NCBI GenBank assembly: GCA_025331435.1
Contig: JAIWNI010000005.1
Span: 1-64,000 of the forward strand
Length of the DNA stretch: 64,000 nucleotides
Direction: 5' to 3'
DNA from: Choanephora cucurbitarum
Lineage: Eukaryota; Mucoromycota; Mucoromycetes; Mucorales; Choanephoraceae
Shown here piece by piece: positions 39,401 through 49,692 of this stretch (positions within the stretch are counted from its first letter, which is position 1; every line of letters begins with the position of its first letter). The notes under the pieces were generated by a model. It searched no databases and had not been told where the DNA came from. It saw only the letters and a program-made list of their open reading frames with translations. The translations under genes and the position numbers were made by a program.

Positions 39401-40478
39401 TAGGTACAAGATTGTACCACCTCAACTAGTTCCAAAGATTATCGACGAGTATCATTCTGCCCATTTTGCAGGTCATGCAAGTGCCGAGAAAATGATCAAA
39501 GCACTAAAGAAACAGAAGCTATGGTGGCCGGCAATGACACAACAAGTGACTGACCAAGTAAGAAAGTGTAAACTCTGTCAACATATCAAGGGAAACCGTA
39601 AGTACAATCAACCTTTGAACAATACGGCAAGCGATTACCCATTCAAGAAGGTAGCAATGGACTACTTCGGTCAACTGCCAGAAACTCCCAACAAACACAA
39701 ATACGTCCTCGTCGTAATCTGCACATTCACTAGATATGTGGAAATATATCCGATGGCAACTACAACCGCCAGAGAGATGGCATCCGTCTTTTATCACAAT
39801 TTCATATTAAGACACGGAGTACCTGAACAAATCCTGTCAGACAATGGTCAACCCTTTGCATCTGAATTCAATAAGCATATGGCAAAATTTCTTCACATTG
39901 ACTTAATTTTCTCACCAGCTTACCATCCGCAATCGAACGGAATGGTCGAACGATTTATGAACACGCTAAGACAATTGATGCTTACGTATTTACTATCAGA
40001 ACAAGGAGGACCTCACTGGGACCATGATCTCAAGCTCATTCGCTTCGTATATAATACTACTTATCACCTTGCGTTAAAATCAACACCATTTGAATTAGTA
40101 CATGGAAGAGTCGCACGAACCCCACTCGCACAACCAGATATTATGCTTCCTGAAAAATATAAAGATACCATCACTCCTCAAAGATTATTTGCACAGCAAC
40201 TGCGGGACAAACTGTGTGAAGTCTTTAACACAATATACAACCACAGATATGAATACAAAGAAATAATGCCACATCAATACGAAGTAGAAGACCAGGTACT
40301 GAAATATAACACACAACTGACCTCGTCAGCGAAGCCGCGAAAACTTCAAATGGACTGGAATGGCCCTTGGACAATTACAAAGAAATTGTCAAGTACAAGA
40401 TTCAATTTACAAAACAATCAATCCAAACAGACATTAGACAACGTGCACATCTCTTTGATAAAACCATTCCACCAATAA
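36435..40478 (+). CDS. gag-pol polyprotein of the Ty3/gypsy element
   Basis: Single 1,347-residue frame with no frameshift between gag and pol. Order: Gag capsid-like region (LRTWFLQFEQQAF...), a zinc knuckle at 287-299 with spacing C-x2-C-x3-H-x4-C (one residue shorter than the usual x4), aspartic protease (DTGAS at 365), reverse transcriptase with YLDD at about 670, RNase H (HCDAAATAGIG; YTDHSSL), and integrase with an HHCC finger and the D-D-35-E triad at 1076, 1136 and 1172. The tail lacks an evident chromodomain. The order RT-RNaseH-integrase defines Ty3/gypsy (Metaviridae). All catalytic motifs are intact, so it may be active. It is a fungal genomic element. Confidence 0.96.
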   Translation: MPKKQPPPSPLPPFQQNASSSAVPETLEQAVAQESSSYDLGRLYIFDRIKSLPVPKFRINESLRTWFLQFEQQAFAMGIHNLDQCTPCLSIFMPEVIGRYIYTIAPTIKESWSLTKEKLLLQFGLPADVEQRSLIKKLRALKQKPNESIRIHSATFSHLLSLIGDNHFTENEKCLLYIRSLHSESNRSTLSATLIYDLQTIIQQSIRIAENGYVGYQPYDIQEGISPIPDVQPMEIDFVGKKQKFRKEKYPKKQHRKSQTEPEQKQSYNTTIPPNMRLYDKNGKPVCGYCYKLHRTIECSQHKRSQHKPVHYTNVKEDTANQVDLNKPLDYMSGENPIYHLAASKATAPISIIKHGNEQFAALWDTGASITCMDHKLAEKLQLPVDHKNKIIYTDVNNNEKSSLGITKYILFGKPIYFHVIKNLARPIIIGYDTMDDWKAQVNAEDKTVTVNHNGTIFKVKYTTSVPVQQNTIYYMDIQPQIKQLLEEYKAVIPDNPNKPSVTHLMEFTIDTDNNPPIYSAPRKYHPKIQEQIDKKFEQLEADGIVERIMFSEWGSNVTAVPKPDNSLRLCGNYVRINGITVTIKYPFVNLHIALQSLGNSTIFSKIDLASGYYAIPIKPEDKKKTALVTTTGTYVFNVMPFGLKNAPAVFQCLMDRVLGPLRYKCAIAYLDDIVIYSPNQEQHLKDLEQVLARLVEAKLSINVKKSQFGLKEIEYLGFLVSTKGISANPEKIEPILQISAPENIKQLEHFLGMAGVYQKFISAYQVITEPLRRLKKKNTAYVWQQEQQIAFENIKAKLAKLPTLKQADFDRPFELHCDAAATAGIGVVLCQRYDGIAYPLAYASRALTIHEQKYPIRELEALAIYWGVKKHRMYLEAGSFLVYTDHSSLAWLLNTNEDKQPRLWRWCLYLQAFDFKVIYIKGPQNKLPDILSRNPMPAHSINAVFPAMQNDEWWRTQQNNSPELSKLITSDTVIQADNGTLYKLIDNHRYKIVPPQLVPKIIDEYHSAHFAGHASAEKMIKALKKQKLWWPAMTQQVTDQVRKCKLCQHIKGNRKYNQPLNNTASDYPFKKVAMDYFGQLPETPNKHKYVLVVICTFTRYVEIYPMATTTAREMASVFYHNFILRHGVPEQILSDNGQPFASEFNKHMAKFLHIDLIFSPAYHPQSNGMVERFMNTLRQLMLTYLLSEQGGPHWDHDLKLIRFVYNTTYHLALKSTPFELVHGRVARTPLAQPDIMLPEKYKDTITPQRLFAQQLRDKLCEVFNTIYNHRYEYKEIMPHQYEVEDQVLKYNTQLTSSAKPRKLQMDWNGPWTITKKLSSTRFNLQNNQSKQTLDNVHISLIKPFHQ

Positions 40479-40534
40479 CAACAACCTAGACAGTCAAGCT
40501 TTTTCCCTCAATGAGGTTTTGATGCGACTAAAAA

Positions 40535-40552
40535 ATATATATATATATATAC
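40535..40552. repeat. (TA)n microsatellite
   Basis: Short TA run between the stop of the polyprotein and the right LTR. Confidence 0.8.
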
Positions 40553-40569
40553 TTATCAAAACGCGGGGA

Positions 40570-40668
40570 TGTCGTATAAAGAGATTCCTCTTTTAGAAAT
40601 AGAATAAAATCACTTTTATCTCTCCTCTTAAATCATATAAATCTATTCTATCTCCGCTGGAGAATACA
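40570..40668 (+). repeat. right LTR (99 bp)
   Basis: Identical to the left LTR; preceded by the purine stretch GCGGGGA, a possible polypurine tract, and followed by the GTTT target copy. Confidence 0.95.
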
Positions 40669-40731
40669 GTTTAAAGCCTTGTTTTAAACTGACTTGCTAT
40701 CTGACTTGCGGATTCCAATTGTAGCAAATGA

Positions 40732-40827
40732 AAACCTTACAAATTTCAAAGACAGGTAAAAATGAAACAGCTTTTTCTTGCAAGAAAAAAATGGTTTTAC
40801 TTTTACCTGTCTTTGAATTTAAGGTTT
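40732..40827. repeat. imperfect hairpin
   Basis: AAACCTTACAAATTTCAAAG and CTTTGAATTTAAGGTTT form the outer arms, with ACAGGTAAAA paired to TTTTACCTGT, and a perfect inner palindrome TTTTTCTTG/CAAGAAAAA. It lies inside the proposed split element and may be its foldback core. Confidence 0.75.
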
Positions 40828-41089
40828 AACCTGCCATATAAGTAAAAAATACATACAAAAACTTTTTTTACCAAACTCTCTAATGAATATTTGTCTCAAA
40901 AGATTAAATGGAAAAAAGTCAATTGAAACACCTCTTGAAAAGTTAGGAAGTAAAATGGTACTATACAGCACCTGTATACTTAAACGCGTGTACCCAGAGT
41001 TTGAATAGCAACGATTAAGCCACGAAGGTTCAGATTAAATTTTGTTGTTTTTTGTCCTCTTTGTACTTTAATAAACCACATTCAAATCA

Positions 41090-42835
41090 TGAATCAATTG
41101 ACAGATAAAGAGGATCACAAGAAAAACTACTTTAAGAATCAGTTTCCAGATGGCAAGCATTTCAAAAGATTTGTTGTTGGTCTACACAAGGGTATATGAG
41201 ATATATTTGACAACTGTAATTTTGATATCGGTTGGGCACTAACAAGAGGTTTAAAAAAGAATATCAAAGGTTGCCCTACTCATTGCAAGAAATGCCTCGG
41301 TGCAGTTTGTTGCAATCAAGAAATCTATCCTTTTTTCGATAAGGATATGAGACCTGCTTATACCTTGAAAAAAGTAAAACCACAGACCTGTTTTCATTGT
41401 AAAGAGGCATTGAAGCATAGGAAATGCAAAGTAGCTGTCAAATTTACTTTGATCTACGATGAAATCAGTGATTTGACTAGCTGTGTTGTTAAGTGCAGAG
41501 ACAGACACTCTCATTAGAATAATTCTTTTTGAAAGGAGTCAAATCCAGCATTGTCAGGGACTGATACTCAACCGGAAGAGTATGATTTGTTTTTGCAGAT
41601 AAGACATATTACACTTATCAAACCGAGATTTCTTACTATTATGCTGAAACATTGACAACCAGAAAATATATCATGACATTGCAGGAGATAGACAAATATG
41701 CAACTAATGAAAAAGAGAAGTTTATTTGTGATGATAGAAACCCGTTGCCTGAGAGACTGTAAGTTTTGTTTGGCTATGTTTATGTAATTTTTATTGTTTT
41801 CTTGAAAAGAAATCAGCACTATTTTTTCCATAAGCTGTAATGTTGATATATCTGGTTTAAATGAGCTTACACTTACGATGTTGTGCCATTGAGAACATAG
41901 CAAAATCAAGGAATGGCGAATGGTATAGCGAAACCATTGATCTGTATATACTATATCTTTATCAATCTTAGCTTTTTACTGATTTAAAACTTAAAGAAAA
42001 ATCAATTATATTACCCTCTTATTGCAACGACACCTATCCTGATGTACCTAAACACGTTTCTATGCAGTATGACTGATACAATTCTCAACGAAAAGAGGGC
42101 ATTGGGAAAAAAGAGTGGAATTAGGCTTATAGTAGATAATGTGTCTCCTTTTGCCAAATTTCTCTTCCCTGCAAATGGTGCGCTAGCATACAAATGGTAA
42201 GCAAGCACTTTTGACCGTCAACAGACAATGCGAGAAGGCAGAGCTAATGTAATTTAATTTAACATCGTCAAAGGGAAAGTTCATCAACATTTCCAACTAA
42301 CAATGCTTGCAGAAAGATTCAAACAGATTTTATTCTGTTAGCAACCGATCAAGAAGTTGATTGTGGAGAAATAAAGCCTCCAAAAATTACCATGAAACCA
42401 GTAAAAGAAGATTGAGCAAGGATAGCAGAGACGCTCAGAAGACAATCGCATGTTCGTATCATGAAGAGCAATAACACAAAGGAGTTTGCTACTGTTGGTG
42501 TGATGTTCAATGAATTCAGCATTGTACTCTACGCAATAGCTTTCGACTCCAGTAATACCTTCCCTTACCAGTTATATGAAGTCAAAAGATTGATGATTCC
42601 TAGTTCGCCTGACTTGTACACGAATATGGAAGAAACCTTCGAGAATCTTAAAAGTTTTAAGGTAAATTGCTCGCTTTATGTAAATTAAGAAATGGGTAGA
42701 CATTGATAGCTGTTTCGACACATTGTCGCTAGACCTGTATAGTTTCAAGTTTGGCTGAAGAAGCAGACGCAAATAAGCCTTGCATTTACCATGACTGCAT
42801 TCATTTGCTAAAGCCAACTATTGGTTTTACAAGGT
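41090..42835 (+). pseudogene. decayed cysteine-rich gene (possible MULE/GCM-WRKY-like finger)
   Basis: From the ATG at 41090 conserved-looking frames follow one another but are broken by stops and frame changes. Segments: FKNQFPDGKHFKRFVVGLHKG; a finger-like region with C-P-T-H-C-K-K-C, C-F-H-C-K-E-A, HRKCKVAVKFTLIYD and RDRHSH (a C..C..HxH layout as in FLYWCH/GCM-WRKY fingers of Mutator-like elements); TLTTRKYIMTLQEIDKYAT; PLIATTPILMYLNTF; SGIRLIVDNVSPFAKFLFP; and a last open piece 42461-42688. Intron-like borders survive (GTATAT...AG near 41190; GTAAGT...AAG at 41770-41810). The family is not identified. Whether it was a host gene or a transposon gene is open. Confidence 0.55.
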
Positions 42836-44645
42836 AATAATTGGTCACTCTATGAACATGTTTTGTAGAGATGATAGTTGGTTATTATGCATAGACTGAT
42901 TTGATAATTCCTGCATGTGTCTACCTTATTTGTTGGTTTGATTATTAACTGCATAAATTGTAGCTTATGTATAACCTAACTCATTAGTAAGCTTGTATCT
43001 AGAACCCTTATGGCCTTACTGTTCTTCTTTTATAAGCTTTCAATGCAACACATTTTTTTCATAGAAAGAGGGGGTGTTCCTGACAAATTTGGGTTTCGTC
43101 GTCTTATCGAGCTTAAAATATTAGTTAGATGTGATGGTAAAGGTTACTAGCAAAATAATGCAGATGCTTTAGGGTTTCTCTTACGGTGTTGTCTCCGATT
43201 CTTTTATTCTAGATGATTCTAATGAGTACACAAAGCTATATCTTGGAGACAAGAATTTCAATTATACGAGAAAAAGATGATAGCGATACCAACAAAAGCT
43301 GTTTTAGTATTTCAAGCAAAGAGTCTTTCTTGAATAGATATTTTACTGGAGAAATTTACCAAGACGATGATATTTCGTTCATTGTGCCTTTTTTTGTTAT
43401 CAGATAAAGTTTGTTGTCATCGAACCTTATAATTTTTATACTATGTACATTAATCGATATATCCAAGTCCCTTGGCTGAATGCTTTTCGCATGTTTGCTA
43501 TATAAATAGCCTGTCTAGTTTTAAGAGAACAGATGAGCTGCCTTATCCATTGTCTGATGATGATTGAAGTTAGGCCGCGGTAAGATCGATTTTAAATTAA
43601 TTACCGCACATTGTTCTTTTGTTCTATTCTATCGATATCTAGTGCAACTTTGATCGCATATCTCAAACAAAGATCACATATGGGCACATGTGTCTAATGA
43701 CCCTAGCTTGAGTAGCAAGGCAATTTAGACTGAGACCTGGTAGACAGGAGTTTTGCTGTGCAATTGACCCGTTGAATGTTGTACAAATCTATTGTAACAC
43801 GCCAAGTCTTTCAATGGCCTCTCAAAATAGGCAGTATTTGTCTTTTTAGAGATCTGCGCTTTCTGTAAGCTTCTTTTTGTTAAGACAGGGTAGGTATGCT
43901 AAACAAAGAAAGAGAGCTATATGGAAAATGAAATGAAAGTAAACCTGCCCTTTCTCCTGTGATAGGATGCTCGAGATAAAGTTTTAAACACACCGCTTTT
44001 AAGCTCAGAAAAGTAGTGGGGAAAGTGGTGTTTGGATTTTTCATCTAGAACAGCTTCTTACACGATGATTCCATCTCTTCTTTACAAATACTACTACTAT
44101 ATATAGTATCATCAGCTCATTGTCCTTTCTCTTTCTCTTGCTTTTTCTCTTCTTCCTATACTCTCCTTCTACACAACGAGAGAAAGAGATTGCAATGTTA
44201 CACCAAATGGGAGAATAGCCCCTTATCGATTATGTATATTTTTGACAGTCGTCGGGGTGATCCCATTTTATTGTTGAAACTTATTCATTGATCCTAATTT
44301 GTTTATCCGCTCCAGTATTCACATGCCACATCTCTTTTCTCTGTCAGATCTCTCTGATTTGTGGCATGATCAATTCTTATGAGAAACTCCAAATTGACTG
44401 GCTATATTTTTGTTTCGAAAAAGGGCCAACGGATATACTCAAAAATCATAGAGACCCTTTTTTTTTTTGGGAAAAATATCATAGGTTCCTGTGGACTGTT
44501 AATTTCGTTTTATGATTGTTCCAGTAGAGATAAAGTCTTGCTACCTTTACAAAAATATTTATTTTCTTCTTCTTTTTTTGTATAAGTAACAAAGAAAATC
44601 TTCTCTTTTTTTCTTTTCTTTTTTCTTTCAACATTTAATATCTCC
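42836..44645. other. intergenic before IDO
   Basis: About 1.8 kb without a supported gene; 43213-43407 is open for 64 codons but is AT-driven. The last 400 bp are CT-rich and probably the IDO promoter and leader. Confidence 0.45.
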
Positions 44646-46485
44646 ATGGATATCTTGACAGTAACACCAAAGATGAAATCCCTTGAGGAATATGATATTT
44701 CTCCAAAAACAGGTTTTTTACCTTCTACACCACCACTTCGTAGATTGAAAAATGATTATTTTGCACCTTGGGAGGATATGATGGATGATTTTAATGGGTT
44801 GCTCTTGGCTGGCAAACTTCGAGAAAAAGTACACAAGGTAGGCAAAGAAGCAGGGCAGATAAGATAGATTAAGCTAATATGTCTTGTTTCAGTTACCCTT
44901 ATTGGATCATACTAAGCTCAAATCAATTGAAGAATACAGAAGAGCATTTTTGATTCTCTGTATGATTTCGCATAGTTACGTATGGGGCAAGCATGAAGTA
45001 GCATCTGAGGTAAGAAGGTTTAGTCTATCTTTTTCATCTAAGATTGATCTTTTCCCACGATTGTAGTTACTCCCTTCTAATCTAGCTGTCCCCTGGGCCG
45101 GTATAGCCGATCATCTTGGTCTCTGTCCTGTAGTCTGTCATGCCGCTGTTGTATTATGGAATTACAAGCTAATTGATCAGGACGGTCCTATTGATCTAAG
45201 CAATTTGTCAGCCATGTCTACCTATTCAGGTTCTCTGGATGAAGCCTGGTTTTATCTGGTGACAACAGCCATCGAAAGTTCAGGTGCTCCTTGTTTATCC
45301 CAAATTGTAGATGCGATTGAAAACATTCAGTATCGCCGCTACGATGGTTTGAAACAGAATTTAGAAATTATCTGCAACGCATTAAGATGCATGAACGACG
45401 ATCTAAAGAGGATGTACGAGAAGTGCGACCCTTATGTCTTTTATTGGAAAATTCGACCCTATTTGGCTGGCTGGGAAAACATGGCCGAAGCCGGCTTACC
45501 TTTGGGTCTCATCTATGAAGGTGTAAACACTCTCTGGTCTGCACAGACTGATGAGTATGCCGATATGTCTCATTTGGACGATGCAGAACGTCTTCTGAAT
45601 CAGTACCGTCGTTATGCAGGTGGTAGTGCTGCTCAAAGTAGTTTGATTGCTGCCCTGGATGTTGCCTTTGGTGTTGAACATCACAAAACAGGTGAAAAGC
45701 CATCTTTCATCAAGCCAAATGATTTGCCCAATGATCGATATACCAAGCTGCCTGTACCCAATCCTGCAGAAGAACTTCGATCAGGTTCAGAAACACCTCG
45801 CTCTCCACCTCCATTTAAGCGAACAAACCGCAACACATTTCTTCGAGCCATGCGTAACTATATGCCCAAGCAACACAGAGAATTCTTGGAAGACCTAGAG
45901 GCTGCAGCCAACATTCGTCCATTTATGCTTCAGTTGGAAGAAAATTACAAAAATGGCGAACTCTCTGAAGACGAATCAGAGATCATTGGACTGTACAATG
46001 ACTGTCTTCATCAACTTAAACTGTTTCGTGATAAACATGTTCAGATTGTCACTCTTTACATTGTCAATCAAGCCAGAAAGGGACCTAACATCCCTCATGG
46101 TGGATTTGCAATTGAAAAGGTTAAACAGAAAGATACCACTACTACTACTACTACAGAAACTGTCACAAGTAAAACAACAGCCCATAATGATCTGTATCCT
46201 CAAACACAATTAGAAACTGCACCTAGTATCCGAAAAGATTCCACGACAGCAAAGGTAACCGAAATGTTCCCACAGTTGGGCCTCGCACGAACATTAGCAT
46301 CCGATACCAAAGTGGTCCGTGGCACAGGTGGGACCAACGTCATGCCATTCTTAAAGCAATCTCGTGATGAGACAAACGATATGAAGATTCTTTTGAATGT
46401 AGCAGAAGATACAACTCATGACTTGAGAGTCAACACAAATAGTTCACAAAAATCATCTTGGTCTGATTGGATACTTCGTCGCTAA
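44646..46485 (+). CDS. indoleamine 2,3-dioxygenase
   Basis: Heme dioxygenase that opens the indole ring of tryptophan, the first step of the kynurenine route to NAD+ (fungal Bna2/IDO). Exons 44646-44837, 44893-45009, 45067-46485; 575 residues. Family motifs: ILCMISHSYVWG, LPSNLAVPWAGIADHLGL, YDGLKQNLEIICNALRCMNDDL, YFWKIRPYLAGWEN-like FYWKIRPYLAGW, GGSAAQSSLIAALDVAFGVEHH, NYMPKQHREFLEDLE, the proximal heme His in FRDKHVQIVTLYI (about H427) and the late GTGGTNVMPFLKQSRDET. A Thr-rich insert near 460 separates the last two. Longer than animal IDO, as fungal forms often are. Confidence 0.96.
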
Positions 46486-46555
46486 TAAAATAATGTTTAT
46501 ATTGTTCTATGTACACTACAAATCCAACTTGTATATTTAATACAACATTTTGCTT

Positions 46556-47868
46556 CTAAGCTGTATCCGAGAAATGATAGGAAACAGTGTGGAGATTAGA
46601 ATTGACTGTATCTAAAGGGTTGTTGTTGAATTCAAGATCGTCAGGTGTCCTTGATTTGAATTCTTCACTGGTTGCTTCGTCCATGATGAGGTCAGGTCCT
46701 CTCTTCTGAGCTTGTTCATTTAAGGCAATTTTAATCTTTGTCAGATTGGTGATATCTGTTGATTTACTAGACATGATATACAGATCCAAAATTTGTTGAG
46801 AAACATCTAAAAGAGAAGGGGATCAATACACCAGCAACTAGTCAAATGCCTCTTTTGTTACCTTCAATATCTTCCATTCGAGATAAAAAGTGTTGATCCC
46901 ATGGCTCTGATTCTTTAAGGCCCTCAAACGATTCATCTTCATCTTTAAGTAAGAGAGAAGCAAGGTAAATTGAGCCTGCAGCAATAGTATGAGCAGGGTA
47001 TTCTACACACACTAAGGTTTTGTAACTGTCGACAGCCAATTGATATGCCTTCTTGGCTAACCTTTTGCCGTCCAAAGAAGATTGAAAAACTGATGCGTGT
47101 CAATCAAACGTAGAGATTACAACTGCCAATCTTACCTTGTATCCATTTGATAAACTTGACAATGTATTCATAAGGATGCCGTAGTTGAAAATCAAAACAG
47201 AGTGCCTCTAATAAAAGCTTTTCATACCCAATGATCCTTCGTCTACGGTCCTCTGATATCTGTCTAAAAGTCAGCTTCTTTGCTTTTCTTTTTCTCTCTC
47301 TTGTCATTGAACCTACATTTTCAGGATCTAACTCTTTACTCTCTGGATGTCGCACACTATGCACAGCGACGAAAATGTCTTTTAACTTTTTGATGGTCTC
47401 TTCAATCTTGGATGCAACAAAGATGCATGTCACACTGATGTCCTTTTTGTTTTTGTTTTTAGTTGTCATTGACTCTTTTGCACACAATAGACACTACCTG
47501 TGGTGAATAATCTCGGATCGAATAATAAAGGTAAAAGCGATGGTATAAAGCCTGTGAAGTACTGATCGTCTTTTGTGGGCTATATCTTTTTTTTAAGTCT
47601 TTTGTCTGGTGGCGTGTTTTGTATCATTTACTCACAAGCCTAATTTCTTCCCTACGTCCTGTATAAATTTGCAATAACTTTGTCGAGCAAGGATCTCTTT
47701 GGCAGCCAGAGCACCTGACTTGTTCAAACCTGTCAGGATGGCAAGCTGCTTTTTGGTGAAATAAGGTCTATATCTTCTTTTGAAAGATACGCCTGCTGTG
47801 ATTGAAGTAGTTGAAACAGGCGTAGAAGGAGTTGTCGGCGCCAAAGGCGAAGAAGCACTCATCACCAT
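46556..47868 (-). CDS. C-type cyclin (cyclin K/T/Ctk2-like)
   Basis: Cyclin partner of a transcriptional CDK that phosphorylates the RNA polymerase II tail. Exons: 47868-47636, 47579-47498, 47442-47136, 47089-46862, 46806-46556; 366 residues. The first cyclin box shows RQSYCKFIQDVGKKLGF, TSQALYHRFYLYYS and ISVTCIFVASKIEETIKKLKDI; the second has GYEKLLLEALCFDFQLRHPYEY and ISTAGSIYLAS-like AAGSIYLASLLL, then SQQILDLY. Order and spacing match cyclin K. Which CDK it pairs with (Cdk9, Cdk12 or Ctk1 type) cannot be told. It converges with IDO, 70 bp between stops. Confidence 0.88.
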
Positions 47869-48571
47869 GTATTTAATAAAAAAAGAAACAACACGTAAAA
47901 CACAGTGGATTTACTATCTATTTGAAAAAAAAAAGCACTGACTTTTAAACTAAAAAAATTTGTAGTGTCTGTAGAAAGACTACAATTGAAGCTTAACACA
48001 CATGTTATGATAGACTAGTTTGGTTATTTTGCTTGTTTCATTCAATGTACAATACTTTAGCAGAATATATATAACATTGGTAATGAAGTGTCTCAATTGA
48101 CTGGGTAGCTTAACATGAATAAATTTTGACTTTTCTTTTCCTTTTGAACAACCAATGAAGCTTATGACATATAACTATGATGAGCCAACAGAGAACAGTG
48201 GCAAAGAGAACACAATTCTCTTGATGAGCGCATAATGCCAAACAACACACAGTGAATAAGCGCCTCTTGCTTTAAGAACCAAAAAGCACTTCACAAGCTT
48301 GATTCATGCGTTTCTCTAACGAGCATACACAAACAGTTTAGTTGTAAAAGAGAACCGAAACAAATAACAAGCAGAACCAAGAAAAGCCAGTTTCTTTTTC
48401 ATGAGTCTAACTGAACCCATTACTTCTAGATGACAATGCAAATGCAATCGGAAAAAATTAATTTCCCCGTTTGTAAACGGACTTTGGATTACTCACTTCT
48501 CAAAATATATGATAAGATCTTCCCGCCCCCTTTTTCTCTCTTTCTTCCTTAACTTGTAAGAAAAAACAAAG
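47869..48571. other. divergent promoter region cyclin / dehydrogenase
   Basis: A 700-bp spacer without a gene. The perfect palindrome at 48467-48480 stands out about 90 bp before the dehydrogenase ATG. Confidence 0.5.
48467..48480. promoter_or_regulatory. 14-bp palindrome upstream of the dehydrogenase
   Basis: CCGTTTGTAAACGG is a perfect inverted repeat with a 2-bp centre, 91 bp upstream of the start codon, in AT-rich promoter DNA. The form suits a dimeric regulator (the half site resembles forkhead/Myb-like words), but the factor is unknown. Confidence 0.4.
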
Positions 48572-49582
48572 ATGACTTCAAAGATAGATGTATTGATTGT
48601 AGGATGTATTGACTTTGCTGTTGATATTTACGAGGATCTTTTGACCAAGTACAACATTGTGTACTATACATCAAAATCGCGCGAAGAATTTATTGAAGAT
48701 TGTAAGACCAAGTACAAAGATGTCCCTATCATCTATCGTTCTCCCGAGGCCCAAAGTGTGGTAGGCCCCTTTGATGCTGAACTCGTCTCCTGCCTTCCTC
48801 AGGCACTCAAATACATTGTTTATCTCGGAGCTGGCTATGATTCCATCAATGTGGAAGCCTGTGCTCAACGTCAAATTATGGTTTCGCATACTCCTTTTGC
48901 AGTCGATGACGCAACTGCCGATATTGCTGCCATCTTGATCTTGAACTGCTGTCGAAATGTGTTAGCTGCCAGTGATAATTTGCGTCAAGGCCGCTGGCGC
49001 AATGGCTTACGTATGGGTATTGACCCCCAAGGTAAAACACTAGGCATTATCGGTGCTGGTGGTATTGGCCGTACCTTGGCCAAGCGTATGTCTGGTTTTG
49101 ATCTGGCAAAAATCCAATACTATAATAGACATCGATTGCCCGAAGAACTCGAAAAGGAGTCCAACCTTCATTATGTTGATTTCGAGACATTGCTCAAGAC
49201 TTCAGATATCATCTCGGTTCATTGTCCTCTGAATGCAAACACAACTCATTTGATCAACTATAAAGAGTTCACTTTGATGAAAGACAATGTCATTATTATC
49301 AACACGGCTCGTGGTAAGGTAATCAATGAAGCTGCACTAGTCAATGCACTTGAACGGGGCAAGGTTCTATCTGCTGGCTTGGACGTGTATGAACAAGAGC
49401 CCAAGATTTCTGCTGGCCTGTTGGCTCATCCTCGTTCTGTTTTGTTGCCTCATATCGGTACATTCACCAATGAGTCTCAATACAGAATGGAAAAGCTTGC
49501 ATTAGATAATGTGCTTGCTGCTCTTGAGAAGGATACGTTGTTGACACCCGTCGCTGAACATAAATCATTCTTCAATAAATAA
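48572..49582 (+). CDS. D-isomer 2-hydroxyacid dehydrogenase
   Basis: NAD(P)-dependent enzyme of the glyoxylate/hydroxypyruvate reductase group. Intronless, 336 residues, typical length. The substrate-domain signature VYLGAGYDSINVEAC precedes the Rossmann motif GIIGAGGIGRTLAKRM; the catalytic residues are visible as Arg247 (NTARGKVIN), Glu276 (YEQEP) and His294 (LLPHIGT). No mitochondrial signal or peroxisomal SKL end is seen (the tail is FFNK), so a cytosolic enzyme is likely. The exact substrate cannot be read from sequence. It is one of few intronless genes here. Confidence 0.93.
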   Translation: MTSKIDVLIVGCIDFAVDIYEDLLTKYNIVYYTSKSREEFIEDCKTKYKDVPIIYRSPEAQSVVGPFDAELVSCLPQALKYIVYLGAGYDSINVEACAQRQIMVSHTPFAVDDATADIAAILILNCCRNVLAASDNLRQGRWRNGLRMGIDPQGKTLGIIGAGGIGRTLAKRMSGFDLAKIQYYNRHRLPEELEKESNLHYVDFETLLKTSDIISVHCPLNANTTHLINYKEFTLMKDNVIIINTARGKVINEAALVNALERGKVLSAGLDVYEQEPKISAGLLAHPRSVLLPHIGTFTNESQYRMEKLALDNVLAALEKDTLLTPVAEHKSFFNK

Positions 49583-49692
49583 ATTATCTTGACAAGCATT
49601 TATCTTTTATTAAACTATTACAAACAAGCTATACATACACGCACTCACCAAAAAGGAGTGTAAGATATATAAATAAGAAATTACAATGGCAC

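Larger units (their letters stand above)
36274..40668 (+). mobile_element. complete Ty3/gypsy LTR retrotransposon
   Basis: Bounded by two identical 99-bp LTRs (36274-36372 and 40570-40668) that begin TG and end CA, flanked by the 4-bp duplication GTTT (36270-36273 and 40669-40672). A primer-binding-like site starting TGG follows the left LTR directly, and a short purine stretch precedes the right LTR. One uninterrupted gag-pol frame fills most of it. Identical LTRs and an intact frame point to a recent insertion. Confidence 0.96.
36121..40884. mobile_element. inverted-repeat (MITE-like) element split by the retrotransposon
   Basis: A 14-bp sequence, ATTAGAGAGTTTGG at 36121-36134, is exactly repeated in inverse orientation at 40871-40884, outside the retrotransposon on both sides. 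Removing the LTR element and one target copy would leave a unit of about 365 bp with these inverted ends, containing the hairpin at 40732-40827. That it was one element before insertion is inference. Confidence 0.5.

Noticed and set aside
49583..49692. Possible operon or shared terminator between the dehydrogenase and aminopeptidase
   Set aside because: The genes are convergent in a eukaryote; the spacer is an ordinary pair of short 3' UTRs.
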